DNA of 12,680 nucleotides, taken from AA29 sp041481445 (GTDB lineage: Bacteria; Acidobacteriota; Vicinamibacteria; Fen-336). Below the pieces are notes generated by a model that made no database searches, was not told where the DNA came from, and was given only the letters and a program-made list of their open reading frames with translations. A program made the translations under genes and the position numbers. How positions within the stretch are numbered: position 1 is the first letter of the stretch; every line of letters begins with the position of its first letter. This document shows positions 5,811 to 12,680 of the stretch, in pieces. The stretch lies in contig JBGPBV010000182.1 in the NCBI GenBank assembly GCA_041481445.1, forward strand, positions 1 through 12,680, written 5' to 3'.

Positions 5811-6839
5811 GGGCACGCTGCCCGGGCTCTTCGTCTCCTCCAGACGGCGGAGCCAATCCACCAGGCGCACACCGCCGACTTCGGTCGTGTAGAGCGCCGC
5901 GCTGTTGATGACGCAATGATCTGAACCGGAGGCGGTGTAGCTGAAGAAGTTCGGGTTCGTGGACCGGATGGAGGCCACCGAGGACTGCATCCCGGCCGCC
6001 CACTCCGCCTGCGTGGCCAGGCCGTTCTTGGTGAGGATGTAGAAGAAGAGCTGGGTCGTGTCCCCCGTGCGGTTGAACTCGGAGAACGCGGACAGCGGGT
6101 AGAACCCGGCGACGCCGCTGTAGAAGTCCGCCATGGTCACCCTCGACATGTCCAGGCGATCGAGGGCCAGGGACGGGATGAAGCTCGGCCAGGCCGCGCT
6201 CGCCCCCCAGTTCGCGAGCGGAGTGGCGAAGAAGCCCGGCGGCACCACGCCGGCGGCGGAATCGGAGAGATGGGCGGCGGAGGCGCCCGGGTAGTGGGCC
6301 ATGACGTAGGCCGACCAGAGGATCGAGCCGTACCCGCCGGCGCTGCAACCGGCGACGAACACCTGGCGGGGGGCGGGCACGTTCTCGTAGGCCCAGGACA
6401 GGGCGGCGGTGGCGTTCACGGCGCCGCGGTGATGAACGACGTACGGGCCCGTCGGTCCCGAATAGGTCTTGTCGTTGTTGCCCCAGTGCAGGTCACCCGT
6501 GCAATACGGCACGTAGACGTGGGTCCAGTCCCGGAAGGGGTTCTCGGGGTTGTTCCGGTCGTAGATGCCGACGAGCTGGCCGCTCTGCTCGACCTGCACG
6601 GGATCGAGCGTGATCGCGCGCGTGTAGATCGAGGTCGCGCAGGTCGCGTCGTCCCAGCAGCCGCCGCCCCCCTCGAATTCGACCAGCAGCTTGCCCGGAT
6701 CGCCGGCGTGGACGAAGAACCGGTAAGGGGAGCCGTCCGCGCACATGGTCTGGCCGCCGGGCGCGACCGTCTGCCACTGCGCCTGCAGCCCGGGGGCGGC
6801 CAGGAGGAGCGGAAGCAGGAGGACGGCGGCCCGGGTCAT
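5808..6839 (-). CDS. Secreted pectinacetylesterase-family (PAE/Notum-like) hydrolase
   Basis: 343 residues. Residues 1-20 are a clear signal peptide (MTRAAVLLLPLLLAAPGLQA, cut before QW). The alpha/beta-hydrolase core shows LLVEFEGGGGCWD (51-63), an oxyanion-type glycine loop, then HVYVPYCTGDLHWG (107-120), the nucleophile motif GCSAGGYGS (164-172, Ser166), and GSDHCV (305-310) with catalytic His308. Asp260 in RTGDTTQLFFY (257-267) is a candidate acid. These mark the pectinacetylesterase family, whose plant members deacetylate pectin and whose animal member Notum removes palmitoleate from Wnt. Many bacterial members have undefined esterase activity. It would act outside the cytoplasm on an acylated polymer or lipid. 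Cysteines at 61, 67, 113, 165 and 309 could form the disulfides usual in the family. Confidence 0.85.
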   Translation of the reverse strand: MTRAAVLLLPLLLAAPGLQAQWQTVAPGGQTMCADGSPYRFFVHAGDPGKLLVEFEGGGGCWDDATCATSIYTRAITLDPVQVEQSGQLVGIYDRNNPENPFRDWTHVYVPYCTGDLHWGNNDKTYSGPTGPYVVHHRGAVNATAALSWAYENVPAPRQVFVAGCSAGGYGSILWSAYVMAHYPGASAAHLSDSAAGVVPPGFFATPLANWGASAAWPSFIPSLALDRLDMSRVTMADFYSGVAGFYPLSAFSEFNRTGDTTQLFFYILTKNGLATQAEWAAGMQSSVASIRSTNPNFFSYTASGSDHCVINSAALYTTEVGGVRLVDWLRRLEETKSPGSVP

Positions 6840-6849
6840 GGGGCCTCAG

Positions 6850-6855
6850 AGTATA
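6850..6855 (-). promoter_or_regulatory. Putative -10 box TATACT for the pectinacetylesterase-like gene
   Basis: TATACT lies 10 bp before the ATG at 6839 on the minus strand, predicting a leader of only a few bases. A weak GAGG sits 4 bp from the ATG. No convincing -35 box is seen at 17 or 18 bp. Confidence 0.4.
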
Positions 6856-6880
6856 GGGGATCGCGGCGGACGGCGCTCCC

Positions 6881-6910
6881 TTGACGCCCCCGCCGCCGGG
6901 GCGCTACTGT
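6881..6910 (+). promoter_or_regulatory. Putative promoter of the S9 peptidase gene
   Basis: TTGACG (6881-6886), an 18-bp GC-rich spacer and TACTGT (6905-6910) repeat the layout seen at 944-973. Transcription near 6917 would leave a leader of about 44 nt. The region is shared with the divergent esterase gene. Confidence 0.5.
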
Positions 6911-6947
6911 CGTCGTCACCACTTTCGACGTCCGTCCCGCCTCACGC

Positions 6948-6952
6948 GAGGA
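6948..6952 (+). promoter_or_regulatory. Shine-Dalgarno GAGGA for the S9 peptidase gene
   Basis: GAGGA eight bases before the ATG at 6961 supports this start over upstream in-frame codons, which would also place the signal peptide internally. Confidence 0.7.
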
Positions 6953-6960
6953 TCAAGAAA

Positions 6961-9681
6961 ATGAAGAGAACTGCGCCGCTCGTGGTCCGGCTCGCCGGCG
7001 TCCTCCTGGCCGGCGCGCTCGCCGTCCCCGCCCTGGCCGCGGCCCCGGCCAAGGCCGCGCCGGCCAGGCCGGCGGCGGGCCTCCCGCCCCTCCTCGACCG
7101 CGAGCTGTTCTTCGGCAACCCCGAGATCGCGGCCGCGCAGCTCTCCCCGGACGGCAAGTACATCGCGTTCCTGAAGCCGTGGAAGGAGACGCGCAACGTC
7201 TGGGTCAAGAAGACGGGGGAGCCCTATTCGGCGGCCCGCCTCGTGACCGCCGACACGAAGCGGCCCATCCCCGGCTACTTCTGGAGCCGGGACAGCAAGT
7301 ACATCCTGTTCGTGCAGGACAAGGACGGCGACGAGAACTACAACGTCTACGCCGTCGACCCGGCGGCGGCCACCGAGACGGGCAAGGACGCGCCCCCCGC
7401 GCGGAACATCACCGACGCCAAGGGCGCGCGCGCCCTCATCTACGCCGTGCCCAAGGGCGATCCCGACGTCATCTACGTCGGCCTCAACGACCGCGACGCC
7501 TCCTGGCACGACGTCTACCAGGTGCACGTCTCCACCGGCGAGCGCAAGCTCCTGCGCCAGAACACCGAGAAGATCGCGGGATGGGACTTCGACCTCGGGG
7601 GGAACCTGCGGCTGGCCTCCCGGGTGGCCGACAACGGCGACACCGAGATCCTGCGCGTCGACGCCGCCGGCTTCACGAAGATCTACTCCTGCACCGTCTT
7701 CGAGAGCTGCGGGGTCACGCGGTTCCACAAGGACGGCACGCACGCGTACATGGAGACCAACAAGGGTGACGCCGACCTCAGCCGGCTCGTCCTGTTCGAT
7801 CCCGCGACGGGCAAGGACGAGCCGGTGGAGTCCGACCCGGCGGGCAAGGTCGACTTCGGCAACGCGATCTTCTCCAGCGCCACCGACCTCCTGGTGGCGA
7901 CGTCGTACGAGGACGAGCGGACGCGCCACTACTTCCGCGACCAGACGGTGGAGGCGGACTTCAAGCGGCTGGAGCAGAAGCTGCCCGGCCGCGAGATCTC
8001 CGTCGGCTCCGCCACCGCGGACGACCAGCTCTGGTTCATCACCGCGAGCAGCGACGTCGATCCCGGGGAGCGGTACCTCTTCGACCGCAAGTCCAAGGCG
8101 CTGACCCCGCAGTACAAGGTGCGCGAGCGCATCCCGCGCGAGCACATGGCGAGCGTCAAGGCGCTCCGCTACCCGTCGTCGGACGGGCTCCAGATCCCGG
8201 CCTTCCTGACCCTGCCCCGAGGCGTGCCCGCGAAGGGCCTGCCCCTGATCGTCCTCCCCCACGGTGGGCCCTGGGCGCGCGACAACTGGGGCTTCGACAA
8301 CCTCGCCCAGTTCCTGGCCAATCGCGGCTACGCGGTGCTCCAACCGAACTTCCGCGGGTCCGTGGGCTACGGCAAGAAGTTCCTCAACGCCGGCAACAAG
8401 CAGTGGGGCGACCTCATGCAGGACGACCTCACCTGGGGCGTGAAGCACCTGGTGGCGGAAGGCATCGCCGATCCCAGGCGCGTGGGCATCATGGGCGGAT
8501 CGTACGGCGGCTACGCCACCCTGGCCGGCGTCGCCTTCACTCCCGACCTCTACGCGGCCGCGGTGTCGATCGTGGGCCCCTCGAACCTGATCACCCTGCT
8601 CGACTCGATCCCGCCCTACTGGGAGGCCGGCCGCAAGATGTTCTACGAGCGCATGGGCAACCCGAAGGACGCCGAGGGCAAGAAGCAGCTGGAGCGGCAG
8701 TCGCCCCTGTTCTCCGCGGCCAGGATCCGCACGCCCCTCCTGGTCGCCCAGGGAGCGAACGATCCCCGCGTGAAGAAGGCGGAGTCCGAGCAGATCGTCA
8801 TCGCCCTGCGCGACCGCGGGTTCCCCGTCGAGTACATCCTGGCCCCGGACGAGGGCCACGGCTTCGCGCGGCCCGTGAACAGCATGAGCCTCTTCGCGGC
8901 CGGGGAGGCGTTCTTCGCGAAGCACCTGGGCGGGCGCGCGCAGACCGACCTGACCCCCGAGCTCTCGGCGCGCCTGAAGGAGATCTCGGTCGACCCGAAG
9001 ACGGTGGTCCTGGCCAAGAAGGCCGATCCCGCGGCGGTGGGCGCGCCCAAACCCGCGGCCGACCTCGCCGCGGGCACGTCGAGCTACAAGGGAACCCTGG
9101 CCGCGGGCGGCCAGAGCATGCCGATGTCGGTGACGCGCAGCATCAAGGAGGACTCCGGAACCTGGGTGGTCACGGACAACGCGACGCTGCCCATGGGGCT
9201 GGCCGTGGACAGCACCACCGTCGAGAAAGGGACCCTCGCCGTCACCAGGCGGAGCGTCAAGCAGGGCCCGGTCGAGGTGGAGCTGAGCTTCAAGGACGGC
9301 AAGGCCACCGGGACGTTCTCCATGAACGGCCAGAGCCGGCCCATCGCGGCCGACGTCGGCGGCATCGTCTTCGCGGACGGCGCCTCCACGGCCGAAGCCC
9401 TCGCCCACCTGCCCCTGGCCGACGGCTACACCACCACCTTCCGCAACTTCGATCTCCAGAAGCAGAAGGTCGCGCTCAAGCAGATCAAGGTCGTGGGGAC
9501 GGAAGACGTCAGCGTCGCCGCCGGGACGTTCAAGGCCTGGAAGGCGGAGATCACGTCCGCGGAGGGCGAGCCGGGACAGGTCACGCTCTGGATCGCGACC
9601 GACTCGCGCAAGGTCGTGAAGACGACGGCGACCCTGCCCCAGATGGGAGGGGCGACGGTGACGTCCGAGCTGCAGCCCTGA
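6961..9681 (+). CDS. Secreted S9 family (prolyl oligopeptidase-type) peptidase with C-terminal extension
   Basis: 906 residues. The N-terminus (MKRT plus a hydrophobic run to about residue 27, ALAAAPA) is a signal peptide, followed by an Ala/Pro-rich linker. Residues about 45-400 are a beta-propeller with repeats such as LSPDGKYIAF (61-70), FWSRDSKYILFVQD (107-120) and FDRKSK. The peptidase domain follows: LPHGGPWARDNWGFD, then Ser514 in GGSYGG, Asp601 in ANDPRV, and His633 in DEGHGF, a complete S9C-like triad with normal spacing. S9 enzymes cleave short peptides, often after proline or from the N-terminus. Beyond about residue 665 the usual fold ends, yet the protein continues with a linker and a beta-rich domain (about 708-906; DGYTTTFRNF, TLWIATDSRKVVK) resembling DUF3108-type lipocalin-like domains. 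The operon is probably monocistronic. Confidence 0.9.
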   Translation: MKRTAPLVVRLAGVLLAGALAVPALAAAPAKAAPARPAAGLPPLLDRELFFGNPEIAAAQLSPDGKYIAFLKPWKETRNVWVKKTGEPYSAARLVTADTKRPIPGYFWSRDSKYILFVQDKDGDENYNVYAVDPAAATETGKDAPPARNITDAKGARALIYAVPKGDPDVIYVGLNDRDASWHDVYQVHVSTGERKLLRQNTEKIAGWDFDLGGNLRLASRVADNGDTEILRVDAAGFTKIYSCTVFESCGVTRFHKDGTHAYMETNKGDADLSRLVLFDPATGKDEPVESDPAGKVDFGNAIFSSATDLLVATSYEDERTRHYFRDQTVEADFKRLEQKLPGREISVGSATADDQLWFITASSDVDPGERYLFDRKSKALTPQYKVRERIPREHMASVKALRYPSSDGLQIPAFLTLPRGVPAKGLPLIVLPHGGPWARDNWGFDNLAQFLANRGYAVLQPNFRGSVGYGKKFLNAGNKQWGDLMQDDLTWGVKHLVAEGIADPRRVGIMGGSYGGYATLAGVAFTPDLYAAAVSIVGPSNLITLLDSIPPYWEAGRKMFYERMGNPKDAEGKKQLERQSPLFSAARIRTPLLVAQGANDPRVKKAESEQIVIALRDRGFPVEYILAPDEGHGFARPVNSMSLFAAGEAFFAKHLGGRAQTDLTPELSARLKEISVDPKTVVLAKKADPAAVGAPKPAADLAAGTSSYKGTLAAGGQSMPMSVTRSIKEDSGTWVVTDNATLPMGLAVDSTTVEKGTLAVTRRSVKQGPVEVELSFKDGKATGTFSMNGQSRPIAADVGGIVFADGASTAEALAHLPLADGYTTTFRNFDLQKQKVALKQIKVVGTEDVSVAAGTFKAWKAEITSAEGEPGQVTLWIATDSRKVVKTTATLPQMGGATVTSELQP

Positions 9682-9686
9682 AGGCG

Positions 9687-9692
9687 TAGAAT
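9687..9692 (+). promoter_or_regulatory. Possible -10 box TAGAAT for the sigma factor operon
   Basis: TAGAAT (five of six to TATAAT) lies in the 40-bp gap after the S9 stop, about 30 bp before the GTG of the sigma gene. No -35 box of either housekeeping or ECF (AAC-type) form is evident at the right distance, so this is weak. Read-through from the S9 gene is possible since no terminator hairpin is visible. Confidence 0.25.
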
Positions 9693-9709
9693 CCGCCAGC
9701 GTTCTCTCC

Positions 9710-9714
9710 GAGGG
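9710..9714 (+). promoter_or_regulatory. Shine-Dalgarno GAGGG for the sigma factor gene
   Basis: GAGGG seven bases before GTG at 9722 supports that start. The nearest alternative in-frame starts would trim the N-terminal tail, not the sigma domains. Confidence 0.5.
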
Positions 9715-9721
9715 CGGTGGC

Positions 9722-10306
9722 GTGGGCGAGCGGGAGGATTCCGCGAGTGCCCGGTCGGACCAGGGGCGGCCGGCGCCGCCCCTGGCCGAGGACGACCCTG
9801 CGCGGATCCGCCAGCAGCTCGCGCGCGCGGTGCGGCGCATCTGCCCGCCCTGGCTCGCGGACCACGCGGACGACATCGTCCAGTGCGCGGCGCTCAAGCT
9901 CCTCGAGCACCGCGGTGAGGGATCCGGGCCCCGGCCGGCGTCTTATCTCTGGAAGGTGGCCTACACCGCGACGGTGGACGAGATCCGACGCCGGCGGCGG
10001 CGGCGCGAGGTGCCCCTGGACGGTGGAGACGACCCGGCGGCGGGCGAGGGTGACGTCGCGGCCGAGGGGGCGACCGCGGATCCCGAGCGCCTGCACGCCG
10101 CGCGCGAGATCTCGGGCGCGCTCCGGGATTGCCTCCGTGGCCTGGTCGAGGCGCGGCGCCTGGCCGTCGTGCTCCACCTCCAGGGCCACACGGTGCCGGA
10201 GGCCGCACGCGTCCTCGGCTGGGGGGCCAAGCGCGTCGAGAACCTCGTCTATCGCGGCCTGGCCGACCTGAGACGGTGCCTGGGGTCGAAGGGGATCACA
10301 CCATGA
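9722..10306 (+). CDS. ECF-type RNA polymerase sigma factor
   Basis: 194 residues from GTG. Region 2 spans about 27-95: RQQLARAVRRICPPWLADHA then DDIVQCAALKLLEH (50-63), where conserved DDIVQ contacts RNA polymerase, and SYLWKVAYTATVDEIRRRR (74-92) for -10 melting. An acidic linker follows. Region 4 spans about 128-188: a helix-turn-helix with GHTVPEAARVLGWGAKRVENLVYRGLADLRR split across 155-185, which would read the -35 box. There is no region 1.1 or 3, as expected for ECF factors. The TGA overlaps the ATG of the next gene (ATGA), whose product looks like its anti-sigma factor. The target promoter is not visible here. Confidence 0.88.
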   Translation: MGEREDSASARSDQGRPAPPLAEDDPARIRQQLARAVRRICPPWLADHADDIVQCAALKLLEHRGEGSGPRPASYLWKVAYTATVDEIRRRRRRREVPLDGGDDPAAGEGDVAAEGATADPERLHAAREISGALRDCLRGLVEARRLAVVLHLQGHTVPEAARVLGWGAKRVENLVYRGLADLRRCLGSKGITP

Positions 10307-10968
10307 GCGGGGACGAGAGAGGGCCGGACGTGCTGCGAGAGGCGTGGCTCGGATCGTCCCGCGACGCCGCCCCGCGCGCGGACTGTCCCGAGCCGTCCGT
10401 TCTCTGGGAGGCGGCCCGCGGAGAGACGGATCCCGGAACCGCCCGCGCGCTCGTGAGCCACACCGTGGAGTGTCCCGCCTGCGCGGAGGCGTGGCGGCTG
10501 GCGATGGAGGTCGCCCGGATGGAGCCGGCGGAGGCCCCGCGCCTCGCGGCCGCCGCTCCCTCGCGGACCGAGTGGCGCTGGATCGGTGTGGCGGCGACGG
10601 TCGCGGCGCTGGCGGCGGCGGGAGCCCTGCTCGTCCGGCACGGCCCGGAGACGGACCGGCCGCTCTTCCGCGATACGGAGCGGCTGGCCATCCGCTCGCT
10701 GCTGCCGGAGACGGCCCCGGTGCCGCGGGCGAGCTGCCTCTTGCGCTGGTCGGGCGGCCCCCCGGGGACGCGCTACCGCATCGAAGTGGCGACGGAGCGC
10801 CTCGACGTCGTGGATCGGGCGCGCGACCTCGACCGCCCGGAGTACCTCGTGCCCGCGAAGGCGCTGGCGGCCGTGCCGCCGGGCGCGCGACTGCTCTGGC
10901 AGGTGGAGGCGAGGACCCCGGACGGCGGGCGGGTCACGTCCCCCACGTTCGTCCTCCGCCTCGACTGA
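10303..10968 (+). CDS. Membrane anti-sigma factor with zinc-binding N-terminus and extracytoplasmic beta domain
   Basis: 221 residues. The N-terminal cytosolic part carries Cys28 and the triad His53-x3-Cys57-x2-Cys60 (HTVECPAC), the zinc-associated anti-sigma (ZAS, zf-HC2-like) pattern that clamps ECF factors. One membrane helix lies at about 94-112 (IGVAATVAALAAAGALLV), after TEWRW. The outer domain (about 120-221) has the pattern LLRWSGGPPGTRYRIEV (146-162), VPPGARLLWQVEA (191-203) and a terminal DGGRVTSPTF, typical of fibronectin-III/immunoglobulin-like sandwiches seen in anti-sigma-like proteins of this type. I infer that it holds the sigma factor inactive at the membrane and senses an envelope signal through the outer domain. 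Overlaps the sigma gene by 4 bp. Confidence 0.82.
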   Translation: MSGDERGPDVLREAWLGSSRDAAPRADCPEPSVLWEAARGETDPGTARALVSHTVECPACAEAWRLAMEVARMEPAEAPRLAAAAPSRTEWRWIGVAATVAALAAAGALLVRHGPETDRPLFRDTERLAIRSLLPETAPVPRASCLLRWSGGPPGTRYRIEVATERLDVVDRARDLDRPEYLVPAKALAAVPPGARLLWQVEARTPDGGRVTSPTFVLRLD

Positions 10969-10980
10969 GGGGCGGCCCTC
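10967..10980 (+). other. Short hairpin GAGGG-GCGG-CCCTC across the anti-sigma/CHAT gene junction
   Basis: A perfect 5-bp GC-rich stem with a 4-base loop overlaps the anti-sigma stop and the GAGGGG that would serve as ribosome site for the ATG at 10985 (12 bases away). It could moderate translation of the CHAT gene; no T run follows, so it is not a terminator. Confidence 0.3.
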
Positions 10981-10984
10981 GGCC

Positions 10985-12680
10985 ATGCCGACCGCGCGCG
11001 CACCCGTCGTCCTGCTGGTCCTCGCCGCGGCCGCGCCGGCGCGGGCCGAGGAGCCGCCGCGCGTCACCCCCGCGGAGTGCGAGGTGCGAGTCCAGCGCGA
11101 GCCCGCCTCCCTGGAGGCCTACCGCTGCTTCTGGCTGCTCGCCCGGCAGGGCCGCGCGGGCGAGGCGGAGGCGCGGCTGGGAGCCCTGCTCGCGCGCGAT
11201 CCGCGCAACGACCGGGCGCGGTTCTTCCTCGCCCGCATCGCCGGCGACGCCGGGCGCGACGCCGCGGAGCCGATGTACCGCCAGGCCACGGCCGGCTTCG
11301 CCGCCAAGGGCGACGCGCGCGGCGAGGTGCTGGCCCGGCTCGGCCTCGGCCTCTTCCTGAACCGGCGCCATCGCGCGGCGGAGTTCGAGGCCGAGATCGC
11401 CGCCGCCCGGCGGCTGGCCGCGACGAGCGGCGACCGCTGGCTGGCCTCCTGGGTCCACAACGAGGAGGCGGCGCTCGCCTTTCGCAAGGGCGACTTCGGC
11501 GGCGCCTGGCGCCAGTACAAGGAGGTCGAGGCGACGGTGGTGCCCGACGGGCCGCTGGACCTCCAGGCCCTCTGCTTCGGCGGCCTGGGCGGCGTGTACC
11601 TGGAGGTGGGCCGGATCGAGGACGCCGCCGACTACACCAGGCGGGCGGCCGCGCTGTGCCGGCGCGCGGGCGACTTCTACGACGAGGCGCGGCACCGGGG
11701 GAACCTCGTCCTCAGCGGCTTCCGTCTGGCCGTCCTCGACCTCGCGCAGCCGGAGGACATCGTGCCGCTGGCCCGCGAGGCCCTGGCCGCGGCCCAGGCC
11801 GGGGGCAACCGCGGGACGGAGGCGCGCGCCCACCTGTACCTGGGCGACCTGCTCGCGGGCGAAGAGGCCCGCGCGCACTACCGGCTCGGCCTGGAGATCA
11901 GCCGGGAGACCAAGGAGACCGCCGGGCTGATCCTCGGCCTGCGCGGGCTGGCGCTGAGCCTGCTGGAATCGGAGCCGCGCGACGAGGCGCAGGCCTGGCG
12001 CCTCGTCGCCGAGGCCCTCGACCTCGCGCGCGGCAGCCGCTGGTACTCGAACATCGCCTGGCTGGCCCGCGCCCGGATGCGCTGGATGACCGGCCCCCGC
12101 GACCAGGCGGTGGCGGACTCGCTCTCCGCCCTCGACGCGATCGAGTCCATGCGCGACCTGCAGGACGACGGACTGGTGCGGGCGCGCGTCTTCTCCATGT
12201 GGTCCTTCGCCTACGACCGCCTGGCCGGCCACCTGCTCTCCACGAGCCCCCTCCCCGACGCCGACCGCGAGCTGGCCTTCTCCGTGCTCGAGCGGCGGCG
12301 GGCCCGCGTGCTCCTGGACGAGCTGGACGCCGCCCTCGCCACCGGCCGTCTCGCCTCCTCCGGTCCCCGGCGCGAGCGGCACACGGCCCTGCTCGGCGCC
12401 ATCGCGGAGGCGCAGCGCCGCCTGCTGGGGACGGATGGGCCGGCGCGAGAAGCGGCCGTGCGCGAGCTCGAGCGCCTCGAGCTGGAGGAGTCGGCGGCGC
12501 GCACGGAGATGCTGCGCGCGGACCCGCGCCTGGCCGCCGTGCGCCGGCCGGAGCGGCCGCGGCTGGCCGAGGTCGAGCAGGCCCTGGGAGAGGACGAGGC
12601 GCTCCTCTCGTTCGAGGTGGCGTCCCGGCACAACGTCGACAACCGCACCACGGAAGGAGCGTCGCGGTTGTGGGTGCACA
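10985..12680 (+). CDS. Exported TPR-repeat protein with CHAT peptidase domain, C-terminus cut by right edge
   Basis: 565 codons are open from ATG to the window end. Residues 1-21 look like a signal peptide (ending ARA before EEPP). About 40-410 is all-helical with tetratricopeptide-like units, for example QGRAGEAEARLGALLARDP (55-73), VYLEVGRIEDAADYTRRA and EARAHLYLGDLLAG. A coiled-coil-like charged stretch follows, then RPRLAEVEQALGEDEALL-type text and LLSFEV (540-545) with SRLWVH (560-565), the standard entry to a CHAT domain (caspase-HetF-associated with TPRs). The His-Cys catalytic dyad would lie beyond the window, so activity cannot be judged. It follows the anti-sigma gene by 16 bp in a known type of sigma/anti-sigma/CHAT gene set. 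The substrate and partner are unknown. Confidence 0.82.
   Translation, partial: MPTARAPVVLLVLAAAAPARAEEPPRVTPAECEVRVQREPASLEAYRCFWLLARQGRAGEAEARLGALLARDPRNDRARFFLARIAGDAGRDAAEPMYRQATAGFAAKGDARGEVLARLGLGLFLNRRHRAAEFEAEIAAARRLAATSGDRWLASWVHNEEAALAFRKGDFGGAWRQYKEVEATVVPDGPLDLQALCFGGLGGVYLEVGRIEDAADYTRRAAALCRRAGDFYDEARHRGNLVLSGFRLAVLDLAQPEDIVPLAREALAAAQAGGNRGTEARAHLYLGDLLAGEEARAHYRLGLEISRETKETAGLILGLRGLALSLLESEPRDEAQAWRLVAEALDLARGSRWYSNIAWLARARMRWMTGPRDQAVADSLSALDAIESMRDLQDDGLVRARVFSMWSFAYDRLAGHLLSTSPLPDADRELAFSVLERRRARVLLDELDAALATGRLASSGPRRERHTALLGAIAEAQRRLLGTDGPAREAAVRELERLELEESAARTEMLRADPRLAAVRRPERPRLAEVEQALGEDEALLSFEVASRHNVDNRTTEGASRLWVH

Noticed and set aside
9679..9700. Possible terminator after the S9 gene
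   Set aside because: Only a 4-bp GGCG/CGCC stem with no T run; too weak to call.
6916..9897. Very long minus-strand open frame (993 codons) opposite the S9 peptidase gene
   Set aside because: It is a mirror of the GC-rich codon use of the real gene; its translation is low-complexity in Arg, Gly, Val, His and has no recognisable domain, while the plus strand has a full catalytic triad.
10934..12679. Minus-strand open frame of 581 codons opposite the TPR-CHAT gene
   Set aside because: The plus frame shows signal peptide, TPR units and the CHAT entry; the minus translation is compositional noise.

Overview
The window is very GC-rich bacterial DNA with dense, tightly packed genes, third positions almost all G or C, and no mobile elements, RNA genes or CRISPR. 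A large S9 prolyl-oligopeptidase-type enzyme, an S8-type propeptide protein, and an ECF sigma / zinc-binding anti-sigma / TPR-CHAT module together suggest a free-living soil or sediment bacterium. Acidobacteriota (Thermoanaerobaculia- or Vicinamibacteria-like) is my best guess, or another uncultivated GC-rich phylum. This comes from gene content and composition only, and no marker gene is present.

Layout. (1) 1-740, minus: N-terminal part of a secreted S8-family-like protein, cut by the left edge. (2) 741-1024: a 284-bp divergent intergenic region with a TTGACG-N18-TAAGGT promoter and two perfect palindromes. (3) 1025-4250, plus: a compact three-gene operon encoding an acyl-CoA-dehydrogenase-fold flavoprotein without the usual catalytic glutamate, a PhnD-like binding protein without a signal peptide, and a fusion of a TusA-like domain (lacking its cysteine) to a ferritin-like di-iron domain. 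(4) 4243-6839, minus: a pectinacetylesterase-family hydrolase, a DUF2277 protein, a BtpA-family protein and an ABA4-like (DUF4281) membrane protein. DUF2277 appears to have its own promoter. The last gene converges on the plus operon with an 8-bp overlap. (5) 6840-6960: a 121-bp divergent promoter region. (6) 6961-9681, plus: a secreted S9 peptidase with an extra C-terminal domain of about 200 residues. (7) 9722-12680, plus: an ECF sigma factor, its presumed membrane anti-sigma factor, and an exported TPR protein running into a CHAT peptidase domain cut by the right edge.

The strongest candidate for an undescribed system is the 1025-4250 operon. Gene contacts of 2 bp and a 4-bp overlap imply one coupled transcription-translation unit. 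Its three products (flavin redox, small-ligand binding, di-iron oxidation) would fit an oxidative conversion of a small sulfur- or phosphorus-containing compound or acyl group, but the substrate cannot be read from the sequence. The second notable unit is the sigma/anti-sigma/CHAT module, which looks like an envelope-sensing pathway with an exported caspase-like component.

Three putative promoters share a (T/A)TG/AGACG-like -35 box, an 18-bp spacer and a TAnnnT -10 box. Two minus-strand genes have a -10 box only 6-10 bp before the start codon, suggesting very short or absent leaders. All function calls rest on motifs recognised by eye, and no database search was run.
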